From Montanilutibacter psychrotolerans (GTDB lineage Bacteria; Pseudomonadota; Gammaproteobacteria; Xanthomonadales; Xanthomonadaceae): 64,000 nt of DNA. Within the stretch, counting starts at the first letter, position 1, and every line of letters begins with the position of its first letter. The position numbers and the translations under genes are program-made. The notes under the pieces are model-generated. The model saw only the letters and a program-made list of their open reading frames with translations. It was not told where the DNA came from and made no database searches. The stretch is from positions 50,195 through 114,194 of the forward strand of contig NZ_RIBS01000009.1 in the NCBI RefSeq assembly GCF_003719825.1, given 5' to 3'. Below are positions 1 to 7,828 of this stretch, one piece after another.

Positions 1-1
1 G

Positions 2-61
2 GCTTAGCCATTCGTCCACGCCGAAGCCGCTTGGCGGCTCGGCCTAGTTCAGGCATCAGGA
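2..61 (+). other. attC-like integron recombination site 1
   Basis: An imperfect inverted repeat of about 60 bp. The left core GCTTAGC (2-8) resembles RYYYAAC and the right core ATCAGGA (55-61) is a degenerate GTTRRRY. The stem is GCCGAAGCCGC (20-30) against GCGGCTCGGC (34-43), with one unpaired A on the left arm. An extrahelical base of this kind is typical of folded attC sites. An ORF starts just downstream, as in integron cassettes. The right core is the weakest of the three sites here. Confidence 0.55.
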
Positions 62-92
62 CCCAATGTCATCCATGCACCTGGAGACACAC

Positions 93-524
93 GTGCGCAT
101 CGTGACCTTGCTCAGCGCAGTCCTACTGCTGGCGGGCTGCACCAACGACGTTCTTGACGCGGACTACCCGACCACCTCTGACGCCGTGGCGGACGGGGCT
201 ATTGAACGCGGCTGGATTCCCGTGTGGGTTCCTTCAACCGCGACGGGCCTGCGAGAGGTTCACAGCGTAGACAACAATCAGAGCGCGCTCGCGTTCTCTC
301 TTCCCCAGACTGGATGGCGCCCGCCGGCACCGTGTCGCCCCGCCTCGGGAGGCGAGTCCCCTGAGCCGGCCATTGACCGCCCATGGATTCCTGCATCGCA
401 GAACCTGGCAGCGTCATACGATTTCTACAGCTGCCCGTCGGGTCTCCCAGCACCTATGCTCGAGGTCGTGGCAGTGCAGCGTGGCGGGCGGCATGTTCTT
501 CACTGGCGAGCGTTTTCCCGCTGA
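93..524 (+). CDS. Small lipoprotein of unknown function (integron cassette ORF)
   Basis: Predicted 143-residue secreted lipoprotein. The GTG at 93 is preferred over the upstream ATGs at 66 and 75 because GGAG (83-86) lies 6 bases before it and because it gives a clean signal peptide, MRIVTLLSAVLLLAGC, ending in a lipobox. The mature part is Pro/Ser rich with a few Cys and no domain I recognise. The stop codon lies at the left edge of the next attC-like site and the start lies just after the previous one, so the gene fills one cassette. Function is unknown; cassette-borne secreted or lipoprotein ORFs are common in chromosomal integrons. Confidence 0.6.
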   Translation: MRIVTLLSAVLLLAGCTNDVLDADYPTTSDAVADGAIERGWIPVWVPSTATGLREVHSVDNNQSALAFSLPQTGWRPPAPCRPASGGESPEPAIDRPWIPASQNLAASYDFYSCPSGLPAPMLEVVAVQRGGRHVLHWRAFSR

Positions 525-637
525 CAAATCTTGCGAGCCGATGCCGCTTCGCTACTTGGTTCATCGGTTTGGTAACGCGTCGTTTGGTCAGGTCCCGGTC
601 GTCGCGTTGCGGCGCCGGCTCAATTCAGGCGTTGAGC
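520..637 (+). other. attC-like integron recombination site 2
   Basis: The right end is the best match of the three sites: CGGCTCAATTCAGGC followed by a consensus core GTTGAGC (631-637, GTTRRRY). The left end, CGCTGACAAATC then TTGCGAGCCGATG, resembles the left arm of Xanthomonas-type attC sites. An internal inverted repeat CCGATG/CATCGG (538-543/562-567) and GC-rich arms complete a long site of about 118 bp. The stop codon of the preceding ORF lies within its left end and the next ATG is 4 bases past the core. Confidence 0.6.
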
Positions 638-641
638 CACG

Positions 642-1157
642 ATGACGGATGCTGCACTCGTCGATGTCATTCGGACTTACAGCCACGCCAACGGTGGCGC
701 CATCGCGACTGCCGAGAGGGAGCTCTTCAGCCAGCACTGGCTGAAGGATCTGATTCCGCTGTTGGTCCAGGCCTTTCCCAGCATAAAGCGGAGTGCTGGT
801 CGTATCGCCATACTCGCAAGGCTGCTCCGATCAACCAGAGATTGCCCTGACGTCGTGCCACTCGCGATCGGCGCATTGTCAGACCGCGCGTATCTCGTCC
901 GGGAGCTTGCTTGTTCCATCCTTGCCTATTCCCTTCGCCGTGACGTGATTCCCAGCCTCCAATCCGTGGTGGAGCGCGGGGATCCAAAAACCTGCGCGGA
1001 TGCCATGGCGGCAATCGACGCGATTGCCCACCAGAACCATCATTACTACGTAGACCGGCAGCACACGGGGCATGCACGCTGGATCGTCAAACCGAGCGAA
1101 CCAGCCGAGGGCTCCAACAGTTCACCCAAGCCAAAGCCGCCTGGCGGCTCGGCGTAA
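642..1157 (+). CDS. HEAT-like alpha-helical protein of unknown function (cassette ORF)
   Basis: Predicted 171-residue soluble protein. Residues about 20-130 read as successive amphipathic helices with leucine-rich spacing (LIPLLVQAFPSI, IAILARLL, VVPLAIGALSD, RELACSILAYSL), resembling a short HEAT or armadillo-type repeat stretch. The last 30 residues are a Pro/Ser/Lys-rich tail. The ATG follows the GTTGAGC core of attC site 2 by four bases, and the stop codon at 1155-1157 falls inside attC site 3. That is classic cassette architecture and supports this frame over the overlapping alternatives. No enzymatic motif is visible, so a binding or scaffold role is only a guess. Confidence 0.6.
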   Translation: MTDAALVDVIRTYSHANGGAIATAERELFSQHWLKDLIPLLVQAFPSIKRSAGRIAILARLLRSTRDCPDVVPLAIGALSDRAYLVRELACSILAYSLRRDVIPSLQSVVERGDPKTCADAMAAIDAIAHQNHHYYVDRQHTGHARWIVKPSEPAEGSNSSPKPKPPGGSA

Positions 1158-1172
1158 CGTCAGGGGTCAAGC
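1112..1172 (+). other. attC-like integron recombination site 3
   Basis: A 61-bp site. The left core is CTCCAAC (1112-1118, near RYYYAAC) and the right core GTCAAGC (1166-1172) differs from GTTRRRY at one base. The stem is GCCAAAGCCGCC (1130-1141) against GGCGGCTCGGC (1143-1153), again with one extra base on the left arm. The stem shares AAGCCGC..TGGCGGCTCGGC with site 1, so the two belong to one attC family. The previous ORF terminates inside the site. Confidence 0.6.
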
Positions 1173-1175
1173 GCC

Positions 1176-1571
1176 ATGCCCGACCGCATCGCAACCTGCA
1201 GCTGTGGAAGGCTCTCTGCCCGGGTCCGCGGGGAGCCCGTCCGTAACTCCATCTGCCACTGCCTTGCATGCCAGCAGCGCACGGGCAGCGTGTTTGCCGC
1301 GCAAGTCAGGTTTCCCGCTGAGGCGGTGACCATTCACGGCCAGAGCAAAGAGCACGTGCGCACGGGCGATAGCGGCAGCACCGCACGATTCCACTTCTGC
1401 CCCGAGTGTGGCTCCACCGTCTTCTACCAACTGGATGCTGCCCCAGGCTTCATCGTAGTACCGATTGGCGCCTTTGCTGATCCAGGCTTTCCTGCGCCGC
1501 ACGTATCGGTTTATGAGGAGCGCAAGCACTCCTGGCTGCTCTTGTCCGACGACATCGAGCACATCGATTGA
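1176..1571 (+). CDS. GFA/CENP-V family zinc protein
   Basis: A 131-residue protein of the glutathione-dependent formaldehyde-activating (GFA) superfamily. These small beta proteins bind zinc through pairs of cysteines; some members act on S-hydroxymethyl-glutathione, but most have unknown substrates. Visible ligand sets are CSC (residues 8-10), CHCLAC (27-32) and CPEC (75-78), in the family order. The length is normal for a single-domain member. The start lies just after attC-like site 3, so it may be the last cassette of the array, although no attC-like site could be found after its stop. The hairpin at about 1592-1611 (CACCGCC/GGCGGTG) may serve as a terminator. Confidence 0.8.
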   Translation: MPDRIATCSCGRLSARVRGEPVRNSICHCLACQQRTGSVFAAQVRFPAEAVTIHGQSKEHVRTGDSGSTARFHFCPECGSTVFYQLDAAPGFIVVPIGAFADPGFPAPHVSVYEERKHSWLLLSDDIEHID

Positions 1572-1648
1572 GTCGTCTCGCGCGTTCGTTGCCACCGCCC
1601 GCGCCAGGCGGTGCACCCAAGTGCGGAGGTGGGTAGACCGTCGAGCGA

Positions 1649-2200
1649 CTAAAGAACACCAAGCGGCAGATACAGCGTCAGCGAGTCGGGCGCGATGCGC
1701 CTAAACCCGTAAGCCGTATAGAAGCCCACGGCGCTAGGAAGCGCATCGACGGTGAGTACGCGAACACCAAGGGTTGTGCGCATGTCCAAGGCGCGTTGCA
1801 CCACTTCACCAATCAAGTAGTCGCCGAAGCCCTTTCCCTGCTGGCTGGTCGCGACCGCCATGCGGCCCATTCGGACCGCCGGAACGGGGTACCTGGGAAG
1901 GCGAGCGCGGTCCTTTGGCTGTAGATCCGTGAGCTGCAGCTGGGCCGCAGACAGGGCGAAGTACCCAACGATCGGCAACAGCGGGTCGTCCAAGGACATG
2001 ACGTTCGACGGTTCAACGACGAAACGCCGCCCGGGCTCGGGCCCGGCTTCGAACGATTCGACCAGGACATGCGTGGTCGCAATGCCGTCCAGTTGGTTCT
2101 TTGCCGCGTGGGCCTTCAGATAGCGGTCGAGCGAATGCTCACCACACGCGAAGCCTTCTATATCGTGCTTGGCGGCATCCAGCCGCTCAATGAAGTGCAC
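1649..2200 (-). CDS. GNAT acetyltransferase toxin (TacT-like)
   Basis: A 183-residue GNAT-fold N-acetyltransferase resembling the toxin half of TacA-TacT modules, which acetylate the amino group of charged tRNAs and stop translation. Features seen are the N-terminal FACGEHSLDRYLKAHA stretch typical of these toxins, the acetyl-CoA pyrophosphate loop QQGKGFG (near residue 123) and the C-terminal FYTAYGF with the conserved tyrosine. The start is three bases after the stop of the upstream antitoxin gene, so the two are translationally linked. It lies next to the integron cassettes but in the opposite orientation. Toxicity and the tRNA target are inferred from the family. Confidence 0.85.
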   Translation of the reverse strand: MHFIERLDAAKHDIEGFACGEHSLDRYLKAHAAKNQLDGIATTHVLVESFEAGPEPGRRFVVEPSNVMSLDDPLLPIVGYFALSAAQLQLTDLQPKDRARLPRYPVPAVRMGRMAVATSQQGKGFGDYLIGEVVQRALDMRTTLGVRVLTVDALPSAVGFYTAYGFRRIAPDSLTLYLPLGVL

Positions 2201-2203
2201 TCG

Positions 2204-2479
2204 TCAACCGCCAGCGCGCGCGAGGGCTTTGGCGAGTTTGGCGTTGGCGCGGAAGGGCGCGTTGAGCGCCTCCATGAATCGGCGCGATTCTTCTGCCGAC
2301 AGCGCGACAGTCGTGTGCTGGGCCACGATGGCGTCGGCCTCGCGCAGCATGACCTCCCGCGCGAAAACCGACGCCTTCTGTCCGCGCAAGGCGGCGGCGG
2401 TCTGAATCCGGTCCTTCTCGGCGGGGTCCAGCCGGAGGTCGAAACGACCCTTGGTGTGGCTATGATCGCGGGTTTTCAT
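2204..2479 (-). CDS. DUF1778/TacA-type ribbon-helix-helix antitoxin
   Basis: A 91-residue antitoxin. The N-terminal part (about residues 12-50, RFDLRLDPAEKDRIQTAA) is a ribbon-helix-helix DNA-binding domain. The C-terminal part (about 55-91, ALSAEESRRFMEALNAP) is the toxin-binding arm typical of TacA/DUF1778 proteins. The ATG at 2479 is chosen over a longer upstream reading because GGAG lies correctly spaced before it and the family starts here. An inverted repeat immediately upstream is the likely autoregulatory operator. The gene precedes the GNAT toxin by three bases. Confidence 0.85.
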   Translation of the reverse strand: MKTRDHSHTKGRFDLRLDPAEKDRIQTAAALRGQKASVFAREVMLREADAIVAQHTTVALSAEESRRFMEALNAPFRANAKLAKALARAGG

Positions 2480-2491
2480 CGGGCTTCTCCA

Positions 2492-2510
2492 GTACGGCGA
2501 TTTTCCGTAC
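2492..2510. promoter_or_regulatory. Palindromic operator of the TA pair
   Basis: Perfect inverted repeat GTACGG (2492-2497) and CCGTAC (2505-2510) with a 7-base A/T-rich spacer, centred about 22 bases upstream of the antitoxin start. Ribbon-helix-helix antitoxins bind short palindromes at exactly this position to repress their own operon. The role is inferred from position and symmetry. Confidence 0.6.
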
Positions 2511-2756
2511 AAAAAGCATCCTGCCACCGCGTTGCGCTGGGCGCAATCACGAGATCCTGAACAGGACGGAACGTGTTCACCAGCGGGCCGGCTTGTCGAG
2601 CAGGTGCCGAAGCAGAAGTAACCGCGGCCTCCGCGTCTTCCAACGGTGCGTGCAACGCATCGCCGGAGTTCCTGCCCGCCGATTTGACCGCAAGAACCGG
2701 ATCGTCCCGCCGCGGCCTGCAACCCAGGATGGCGCCTCCACCGGAGGAACGTCCCG

Positions 2757-3398
2757 ATGCACACGCTCTACGATTACCTGCCGTCCCAGAACGGCTACAA
2801 GATCCGCTTGCTGCTGAGCCACCTGGGCCAGGCCTGCCATACGCAGTTCATCAGCATCTTCGAGGGCGACGGTCAGCGGCCGGAGTACCTGTCGATCAAT
2901 CCCACCGGCGCGGTGCCCGCGCTGCGCCTGGACGACGGGCGCGTGCTGTCGGAGTCCAACGCGATATTGGGCTATCTCGCTGAAGGCACGCGTTACCTGC
3001 CCGAAGACCGCTTCGGGCGCGCCAAGGTTGCGCAATGGCTGTCGTTCGAAGCCGACTACGTGCAGGCCACGATCGGCTCGCTGCGGCATTGGGTGATGAC
3101 CGGCAAGGCCGATCGGCGGCCGCAGGCGCTGCTGGACATGAAGCGCGCCGGCGGGCGGAAGGCGCTGGAGGTGCTGGATCGCGAGCTGGCTGCGCGACCG
3201 TTCCTGCTGGGCGAGGACTACACGATCGCCGACATGTCGGTGTTCGCGTACGGCCATCGTGCCGACGAGGCGGGTATCGGGATGGAACCCTTCGGCAACG
3301 TGCTGGCGTGGATTGCCCGCGTCCGCGCGCAGCCGGGTTTCCTCGACCGCATCCATCCGTACGCGATCGACCCGCATTCGGCCGGCGAGTTGCCGTAA
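2757..3398 (+). CDS. Glutathione S-transferase family protein
   Basis: A 213-residue cytosolic GST. The N-terminal thioredoxin-like domain (about 1-78) carries YDYLPSQNGYKIRLLL, where the Ser/Asn at the start of helix 1 is in the catalytic position, then the cis-Pro of TGAVPAL and the glutathione gamma-glutamyl contact SESNAIL. The helical C-terminal domain (about 85-205) includes LLGEDYTIADMSVFAY, the conserved N-capping/hydrophobic staple region. A GGAGG ribosome site lies just before the ATG. The substrate is not predictable. It is monocistronic, between the TA module and btuB. Confidence 0.9.
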   Translation: MHTLYDYLPSQNGYKIRLLLSHLGQACHTQFISIFEGDGQRPEYLSINPTGAVPALRLDDGRVLSESNAILGYLAEGTRYLPEDRFGRAKVAQWLSFEADYVQATIGSLRHWVMTGKADRRPQALLDMKRAGGRKALEVLDRELAARPFLLGEDYTIADMSVFAYGHRADEAGIGMEPFGNVLAWIARVRAQPGFLDRIHPYAIDPHSAGELP

Positions 3399-3503
3399 GC
3401 CGCCATCGCGCGGGCGAGCGGCACGTGGCGACTCATCCGAACGCCGCGGCGCTGCAGCGTGCGCACCGGCGGCGACGCATGTCGCCGTCGGTGCGGGAGC
3501 CGA

Positions 3504-5351
3504 TCAGTTCTTGGGTGCGTAGCGCATCGTCAGGAACCACTCGCGGCCGGGTTGGCGGTAGTACTCGACCGTCTCGTAATCACGGTCGAACACGTTGGCC
3601 AGGCGCGCCTGCAGCGTCCATGCCGAGCTCAGCGCGATCTCGCCACGCAGGTCGAGCAGGGCGTGTCCGCCGACCCGACGGGTGTTGGCGAAGTCGTCGT
3701 AACGCGCGCCTTCGCCGGCAGCGGTGACACCGAGGCGGACGCTGCCGAACGCGCGGTCGACGTCGATACGCGCGCTGGTGCGCGCACGGCGCGGCAGCTG
3801 CTTGCCCTCGTACGGTGTGGAGCGGTTTTCCGGATCAGCGAAGCTCGCGCTGGCGCTTGCGTCCCACACGCCGAAGCTGGCGTTTGCGGTCAGTTCCGCA
3901 CCACGAACGCGTGCCTCGTTGATGTTGATCGCGCGGAAGGCGATGTCGGTGCCGATCAGGTCTTCCACACGCGTTTCGAACACGTTCAACGCCACGCCGT
4001 GGTTGGCCTTCTGCCACGCCAGCCCGAGCTCGGCGCTGCGCGACTTCTCCGGCGACAGGTCGGGGTTGCCGAATCCGAACGGGTAGTACAGTTCGATGAA
4101 CGTCGGTGCCTTGAACGCGGTGCCGTAGCTGGCCGTCACGCGCCAGCCGTCGCCGAACGCGATTCCCCACGCGGCGCTGCCGGTGTTGTGGCCGCCGAAC
4201 TGGTCGTTGTCGTCGCGACGCACGCTGGCCTGCAGCGAGTGCGCGCCGAACGTGCCCTGGTACTGCACGAACGCGGCGCGGTTGCTGCGCCCGGTCTCGA
4301 CGTAGGCGGTGTCGCTCTCGACCCGGTCACGCAGCCAGTCCAGGCCCACGGTCAGCACCTGGTCGCGAGCCAGCGTGAAGTCACCCTGCAAGGTGGCGCT
4401 GTCGCGATCGGTGTCGAAGTAGCCGGTGAAGACGTCCCCGATGAAGCTGTCGGAGGCATCGACGTTGCGGCCGGCGCTGAGGCGCACGTCCACGCGGTCG
4501 TTCGGGCGCCAGCGCGCCGAGCCACCGATGACCTGCTGCACGACCTCGGAGCGGTCGGTGAAATCGCCGTCGAAGTCGTTCTCGCCCTCGGCGCGCAGCG
4601 CGTGCGCTTCCAGGGTGAGCTGCTCGTTGAGGTCGATGCCGCCGCGCAGCGACAGCGAGTTGTTGATGTAGCCGTCCAGGTCCTTTTCGGGCGTGGCGGT
4701 GCCGCAGCCGGAGTAGGTGGGGAAGCCGATGCCGCGGCAGGCATCGATGCCTTCGGTGCGACGGAACGCGTAGTCGGCGCCGAACCAGCCGCGCTTGCCG
4801 CGACCGCCGAAGCCCACGTTGTACTCGTGCAGGCCGTTGCTGCCGCCGCCGACGGTGACGCGCGGGGCGTAACCCTGCTGGTCGCGACGCGTGAACACCT
4901 GGATCACGCCGCCGATGGCGTCGGCGCCATACAGGCTCGAGCGCGGGCCACGCACGATCTCGACGCGGTCGATCATCTCGATCGGCAGGTCCTGGAACGC
5001 CGCCAGGCCGGAGGTCGGCGAACCCACGCGCACGCCATCGATCAGGACCAGCACGTGGTCCGATTCGGTGCCGCGCATGAACATCGTGGTGAGCTTGCCG
5101 GCGCCGCCCTGGTTGGTCTGGCTGATGCCGGCACGGCCGCGCAGCAGGTCGGGCAGCGAGCGGGCCTGGCTGCGTTCGATCTCGACACGGTCGATCACCT
5201 CGACCGGTGCCAGCGCGTCGTTGGCGCTGATCGAGGTGCGGGTCGCGGTGACCACGACCTTGTCGAGCGCGGTGGCATCGTCGTGGTCCTGGGCATGCAC
5301 GGGCAGGGCGAGCGCGCAGGCGAGCGCGACGAAAAGAGGGCGGAACTGCAT
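3504..5351 (-). CDS. btuB: TonB-dependent vitamin B12 receptor BtuB
   Basis: Outer-membrane TonB-dependent receptor for cobalamin uptake, 615 residues, close to the family norm. It has a signal peptide (MQFRPLFVALACALALPVHA), a TonB box DKVVVTATR, a plug domain with GRAGISQTNQGG, VLIDGVRV and VEIVRGPRSSLYGADAIGGVIQVFT, and a 22-strand barrel ending in the aromatic-rich REWFLTMRY. The internal ATG at 5351 is preferred over a start 16 codons upstream because GGAG precedes it and the signal peptide begins there. A cobalamin riboswitch in its leader fixes the substrate as B12 rather than iron and predicts repression when B12 is plentiful. Confidence 0.93.
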   Translation of the reverse strand: MQFRPLFVALACALALPVHAQDHDDATALDKVVVTATRTSISANDALAPVEVIDRVEIERSQARSLPDLLRGRAGISQTNQGGAGKLTTMFMRGTESDHVLVLIDGVRVGSPTSGLAAFQDLPIEMIDRVEIVRGPRSSLYGADAIGGVIQVFTRRDQQGYAPRVTVGGGSNGLHEYNVGFGGRGKRGWFGADYAFRRTEGIDACRGIGFPTYSGCGTATPEKDLDGYINNSLSLRGGIDLNEQLTLEAHALRAEGENDFDGDFTDRSEVVQQVIGGSARWRPNDRVDVRLSAGRNVDASDSFIGDVFTGYFDTDRDSATLQGDFTLARDQVLTVGLDWLRDRVESDTAYVETGRSNRAAFVQYQGTFGAHSLQASVRRDDNDQFGGHNTGSAAWGIAFGDGWRVTASYGTAFKAPTFIELYYPFGFGNPDLSPEKSRSAELGLAWQKANHGVALNVFETRVEDLIGTDIAFRAININEARVRGAELTANASFGVWDASASASFADPENRSTPYEGKQLPRRARTSARIDVDRAFGSVRLGVTAAGEGARYDDFANTRRVGGHALLDLRGEIALSSAWTLQARLANVFDRDYETVEYYRQPGREWFLTMRYAPKN

Positions 5352-5497
5352 CGGTGGTTCTCCAACGCGCACGGTGTTGCCGTGCCGGATGTTCGGCAAG
5401 GTTCGGAGATCGCGGGGGAGGAACGCAGGGCTGCGCGCACGGCAAACGCCGGCTTACGCCGCCGCAATGCCCTCCGCATCGCAACCAGTCATGCTTC

Positions 5498-5775
5498 GGG
5501 GCCGGTCTCCGGACTCGCGAGCGGGGCATCCACCGACCGACCGTAGGCCGTGGCGATGGCGTGCGTCCTGCACAAGGCCGTGGCGCGGCCTGCCTCCTGT
5601 CGCGGCGCCTTCCCGTGCGTGGGCACAGTGGCGGATGCCGCGGAACTGCTCGCTTACCGTTGCGGGGGCAGCGCCGGAATGGTGCCGGGGCGGTGCGACG
5701 GCGGGCGTGGCCCTGACCGGCGCGGTCCGTCCTGGCGACGTCACCGGCTTCCCGTTTCAACCCATTGGCAGCGCG
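5498..5775 (-). promoter_or_regulatory. Cobalamin (B12) riboswitch upstream of btuB
   Basis: Read on the minus strand the leader contains the conserved blocks in order: GTTGAAACGGGAAGCCGGTGACG near the 5' end (about 5735-5765), CTGCCCCCGCAACGGTAAGCGAG (about 5650-5675), the B12 box GCCACTGTGCCCACGCACGGGAAGG (about 5605-5632), and GTCCGGAGACCGGCC closing the aptamer (about 5501-5515). The aptamer ends about 150 bases before the btuB start. The order and sequence match the AdoCbl/cobalamin riboswitch family. Ligand type is inferred from the family. Confidence 0.9.
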
Positions 5776-6016
5776 CCGTCGGGTCACCCAGAAGCGCGCG
5801 CAGTCTACGCGATCGGCGGGGCGGGCGTTGCGGTGGGGTTGGGCGTCGTGTCCGGGCCGCGTGTGTCGCGGGTGCGGCTTTGGCGGTGATGCCGTTGGCG
5901 CCTGGGCCGGTGACACACGCCGTCCTCACGTCGAGGCGACTTGCATGGACCGCTTGGCGAGCCCGTTTCGACGCCTGTCGCGCCGGGCGTGGCGGTGCAA
6001 GGACCAGGCGCGTCGA

Positions 6017-6439
6017 TCAGTTCCGGTCGTCGCCGCTGCCGGACTCGTTGCCATCCTCGATGCCGGTGTCGAAATCCAGGCCCGCGCCGTCGCTGTCGTG
6101 GAGGCCGGCGATGTTGGTCGGTTCGGAGGCGATCATCGTGGTGGTGCAGGGCGATGCCGCCGGGCGGTAGCGCGGTGGTGGCAACAGGGCGATCGCGGCT
6201 TCGGCCGCACTGATCAATTCGGCACGGCGTTCGTCCGGAATTTCCTGCCAGTGACAATCCAGCAGTGCGCCTTCGATCGCGTAGAGCAGGTTGAGCGTGG
6301 GTTTGAAGCCCGCGCGCTTGACGCGCATGAAGGCCTCGACCGTGCCGATCGCGGCGAGGTCCTCGTGGCTGCGCAGGCCTACCTGGCGCAGCCATGCCGC
6401 GGACTTCGGGCCGATATTGCGCAGTTTCACGGTAGTCAT
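6017..6439 (-). CDS. TfoX C-terminal domain protein
   Basis: A 140-residue protein. Residues 1-80 match the TfoX C-terminal domain, a helix-hairpin-helix-like fold: LRNIGPKSAAWLRQVGLRSHEDLAAIG, then AGFKPTLNLLYAIEGAL. The remaining 60 residues are low-complexity and acidic (GAGLDFDTGIEDGNESGSGDD). The N-terminal TfoX domain is absent, so this is a stand-alone TfoX_C protein, a form common in proteobacteria with no fixed function. The ATG at 6439 is chosen because the domain starts there; an upstream start would add unrelated residues. A role in DNA binding is possible but not shown. Confidence 0.75.
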   Translation of the reverse strand: MTTVKLRNIGPKSAAWLRQVGLRSHEDLAAIGTVEAFMRVKRAGFKPTLNLLYAIEGALLDCHWQEIPDERRAELISAAEAAIALLPPPRYRPAASPCTTTMIASEPTNIAGLHDSDGAGLDFDTGIEDGNESGSGDDRN

Positions 6440-6506
6440 ACGAAGCAACCCTTCCTGGGATGGCGTGCGGGCCGCAGGTGCGCGTGTCGGCACCGTGCGG
6501 TGGAGG

Positions 6507-6992
6507 TCATGCAAGTGATTCGGTGAAGGCGCGCGCGATGGCTTCCAGGCCCTGCTGGTCGTGTTCGTCGAATCGGCCCGGCTCGGGGCTGTCGATGTCG
6601 AACACGCCGATCAGGCTGCCGTCTGCGGCCACCAGCGGTACCACCAGTTCGGCGTTGGAGGCGGCGTCGCAGGCGATGTGTCCGGGGAATGCGTGGACAT
6701 CGTCGATGCGCTGGGTCTGCCGGGTGGACGCGGCCGCGCCGCAGACGCCCTTGTCGAGCGCGATGCGCACGCAGGCCGGCAGGCCCTGGAACGGACCGAC
6801 CACGAGCTCGCGGCCGTCGAAGAAGTAGAAACCGACCCAGTTCAGCGAGGGCAGTGCGTGGTAGACCAGCGCCGACACGTTGGCGGCGTTGGCGATTCGG
6901 TCACGCTCGCCGTGCAGCAGCGCGCGTGCCTGGTCGAGCAACTGGGCGTATTGCTCCGGCTTGCTGCCGGAAAGGGAGTTGGCAGTGAACAT
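6507..6992 (-). CDS. msrC: Free methionine-(R)-sulfoxide reductase (GAF domain)
   Basis: A 161-residue single GAF-domain enzyme that reduces free L-methionine-R-sulfoxide with electrons from thioredoxin. The GAF core includes ALVYHALPSLNWVGFYF and LVVGPFQGLPAC. Three cysteines, Cys74, Cys84 and Cys108 (GLPAC, KGVCG, HIACD), occur at the spacing of the catalytic and resolving cysteines of the E. coli enzyme, and VFDIDSPEPGRFDEHD closes the domain. The ATG at 6992 gives the standard length. It is divergent from bioD, with about 70 bases between the starts. Confidence 0.92.
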   Translation of the reverse strand: MFTANSLSGSKPEQYAQLLDQARALLHGERDRIANAANVSALVYHALPSLNWVGFYFFDGRELVVGPFQGLPACVRIALDKGVCGAAASTRQTQRIDDVHAFPGHIACDAASNAELVVPLVAADGSLIGVFDIDSPEPGRFDEHDQQGLEAIARAFTESLA

Positions 6993-7061
6993 GTGCCGAG
7001 TGTAGCGGCGCGGCGGGTCTTCCGGAGCGCCCGGGGACCGGCCGCGGCGGCGCGGCTTACC

Positions 7062-7775
7062 ATGACCGCCATGACGCCCGATTCCCACGCCCGCACCGGT
7101 TACTACGTCACCGGCACCGACACCGGTGTCGGCAAATCGCTCGCCAGCGCCAGCCTCCTCCACGCCCTGCGCGCGCAGGGGCTGCGCGCGGTCGGCATGA
7201 AACCCGTGGCGAGCGGTTGCGCCGTCACCGTCGATGGACTTCGCAACGAGGATGCCTTGCTTCTGCGCGAGGCCAGCCACCCGACGCCGGCGTACGACGA
7301 CGTCAACCCGTATGCGTTGCTGCAACCGCTGGCGCCGGAGCTGGCGGCCGCCGAGGCCGGCATCACGCTCTCGCTGGCGCCGATCCTGGCCGCCCACGCG
7401 CGCCTGGCCGCGCAGGCCGACACCGTGGTGGTCGAGGGCGTCGGCGGTTGGGCCGCACCGTTGGCGGCGGATCTGCAGCAGGTCGACATCGTCCGCGCAC
7501 TCGACCTGCCGGTGGTGCTGGTGGTTGGCCTGCGACTGGGCTGCATCAGCCATGCGCGATTGACGGCTCGCGCGATCCTGGCCGATGGGCGGCAACTGGC
7601 CGGCTGGATCGCCAGCGATATCGATCCGGCAATGGCGTGCGCCGACGAGAATTTCGCGCTGCTGCAACACTGGCTCGCGTTACCGTGCTGGGGCCGGCTG
7701 CCGTTTCGCGACTCCCCCGATCCGCGCGAACTGGCGGCATTCCTGAGGCCCCCAACGCCCGCTGCAACGCGGTAA
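7062..7775 (+). CDS. bioD: Dethiobiotin synthase
   Basis: ATP-dependent dethiobiotin synthetase, the penultimate step of biotin synthesis: 7,8-diaminopelargonate plus CO2 to dethiobiotin. The P-loop GTDTGVGKS lies near the N-terminus, followed by GMKPVASGC with the catalytic lysine, VVVEGVGGWAAPL with the conserved EGxGG, and VVLVVGLRLGCISHARLT. Length is about 237 residues. ATGs at 7062 and 7071 are both in frame and neither has a strong ribosome site. No other bio genes are adjacent, which is usual where bioD is unlinked from bioABFH. Confidence 0.93.
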   Translation: MTAMTPDSHARTGYYVTGTDTGVGKSLASASLLHALRAQGLRAVGMKPVASGCAVTVDGLRNEDALLLREASHPTPAYDDVNPYALLQPLAPELAAAEAGITLSLAPILAAHARLAAQADTVVVEGVGGWAAPLAADLQQVDIVRALDLPVVLVVGLRLGCISHARLTARAILADGRQLAGWIASDIDPAMACADENFALLQHWLALPCWGRLPFRDSPDPRELAAFLRPPTPAATR

Positions 7776-7828
7776 TTCCCAAGCCCCCTACTTCCGGCAG
7801 GGGGCGGTTGTGGTTCCGCGGCCTAAAC

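Noticed and set aside
1592..1611. Hairpin CACCGCC/GGCGGTG after the GFA gene as a fourth attC site
   Set aside because: No GTTRRRY or RYYYAAC-type core and no left/right arm pattern; at most a terminator-like stem.
3459..5546. A 695-codon open frame on the + strand across btuB
   Set aside because: It is the antisense shadow of btuB; the Val/Ala/Gly/Arg/His-rich composition has no domain, while the minus strand encodes a full TonB receptor with signal peptide and riboswitch.
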